Assembly: GCA_905147135.1 (NCBI GenBank)
Contig: LR990050.1
Span: 3,422,501 to 3,486,500 of the forward strand
DNA: 64,000 nucleotides
DNA from: Blastobasis lacticolella
Taxonomy: Eukaryota; Arthropoda; Insecta; Lepidoptera; Blastobasidae
Reading direction: 5' to 3'
The notes under the pieces: generated by a model
Told to the model about the DNA's origin: nothing
What the model saw: only the letters and a program-made list of their open reading frames with translations
Databases searched by the model: none
Translations under genes and position numbers: made by a program
Part shown: in pieces, positions 63,862 through 64,000 of the stretch
How the letters are laid out: each line of letters opens with the position of its first letter
How positions within the stretch are numbered: the first letter of the stretch is position 1

Positions 63862-64000
63862 CATCATCACAGCCCGTAACAGTCCACTACAGGACTTAGG
63901 GCCTCTCCCACGAAAGGGGAGGTAATTGCCATAATCTCCACGCCTGGCAGGCGGGTTGGAGATCGCAGTGTTTAAATAATACAATGGAAAATGCTGCTGC
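63862..64000 (-). repeat. Repeat B, cut by the window end
   Basis: 'catcatcacagcccgtaaca', 'gtccactacaggacttaggg', 'ggcgggttggagatcgcagt'. Continues beyond 64000. Confidence 0.8.

Overview
The window looks like intergenic DNA of a moth or butterfly (Lepidoptera). It is AT-rich, holds no recognisable host gene, and is packed with transposable elements and their debris. The assignment rests on element types I know as common in Lepidoptera: RTE-type LINE 3' ends with GAT/ATG-type tails, tRNA-derived SINEs, CR1/Jockey-type LINE ends, a mariner, and a Transib-type (RAG1-related) transposon. I cannot name the species. Family calls come from reading translated motifs and matching repeats inside the window; no database search was possible. 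Many open stretches start at non-ATG codons and are not genes.

Layout. 1-5.1 kb: SINE and LINE scraps, a 178-bp direct duplication, three consecutive hairpins (3986-4331) and an inverted-repeat element (4486-4767). 5.1-7.5 kb: CR1-like LINE pieces in both orientations, an RTE-type LINE C-terminus and repeat B. 10.0-11.2 kb: a mariner with both inverted ends and TA duplications but a wrecked transposase. 11.4-18.9 kb: LINE fragments, SINE-1 and repeats B and D. 18.9-21.95 kb: the only long intact reading frame, a CR1/Jockey-type LINE endonuclease-reverse transcriptase of 982 codons. 22-27.5 kb: G-rich minisatellite, SINE-2 copies, repeat D and two long hairpins. 27.7-30.2 kb: a Gypsy integrase scrap joined to a LINE that carries a nested insertion. 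30-57 kb: scattered SINEs, LINE tails and repeat D, with long stretches showing nothing recognisable. 57.8-59.8 kb: a SINE-1 split by a 1.7-kb Transib-type element with 5-bp target duplications. 60-64 kb: more SINE and LINE ends.

How the parts relate. Nested insertions give a partial order of events: Transib into SINE-1; repeat D into SINE-2; a LINE tail plus SINE-1 into another SINE-2; a tetranucleotide-tailed element into a LINE. The 3' tail of SINE-1 matches the end of an RTE-like LINE at 33.1 kb, which suggests that LINE type mobilised it. Only the 18.9-21.9 kb LINE could still encode a full-length enzyme, and it appears 5'-truncated.
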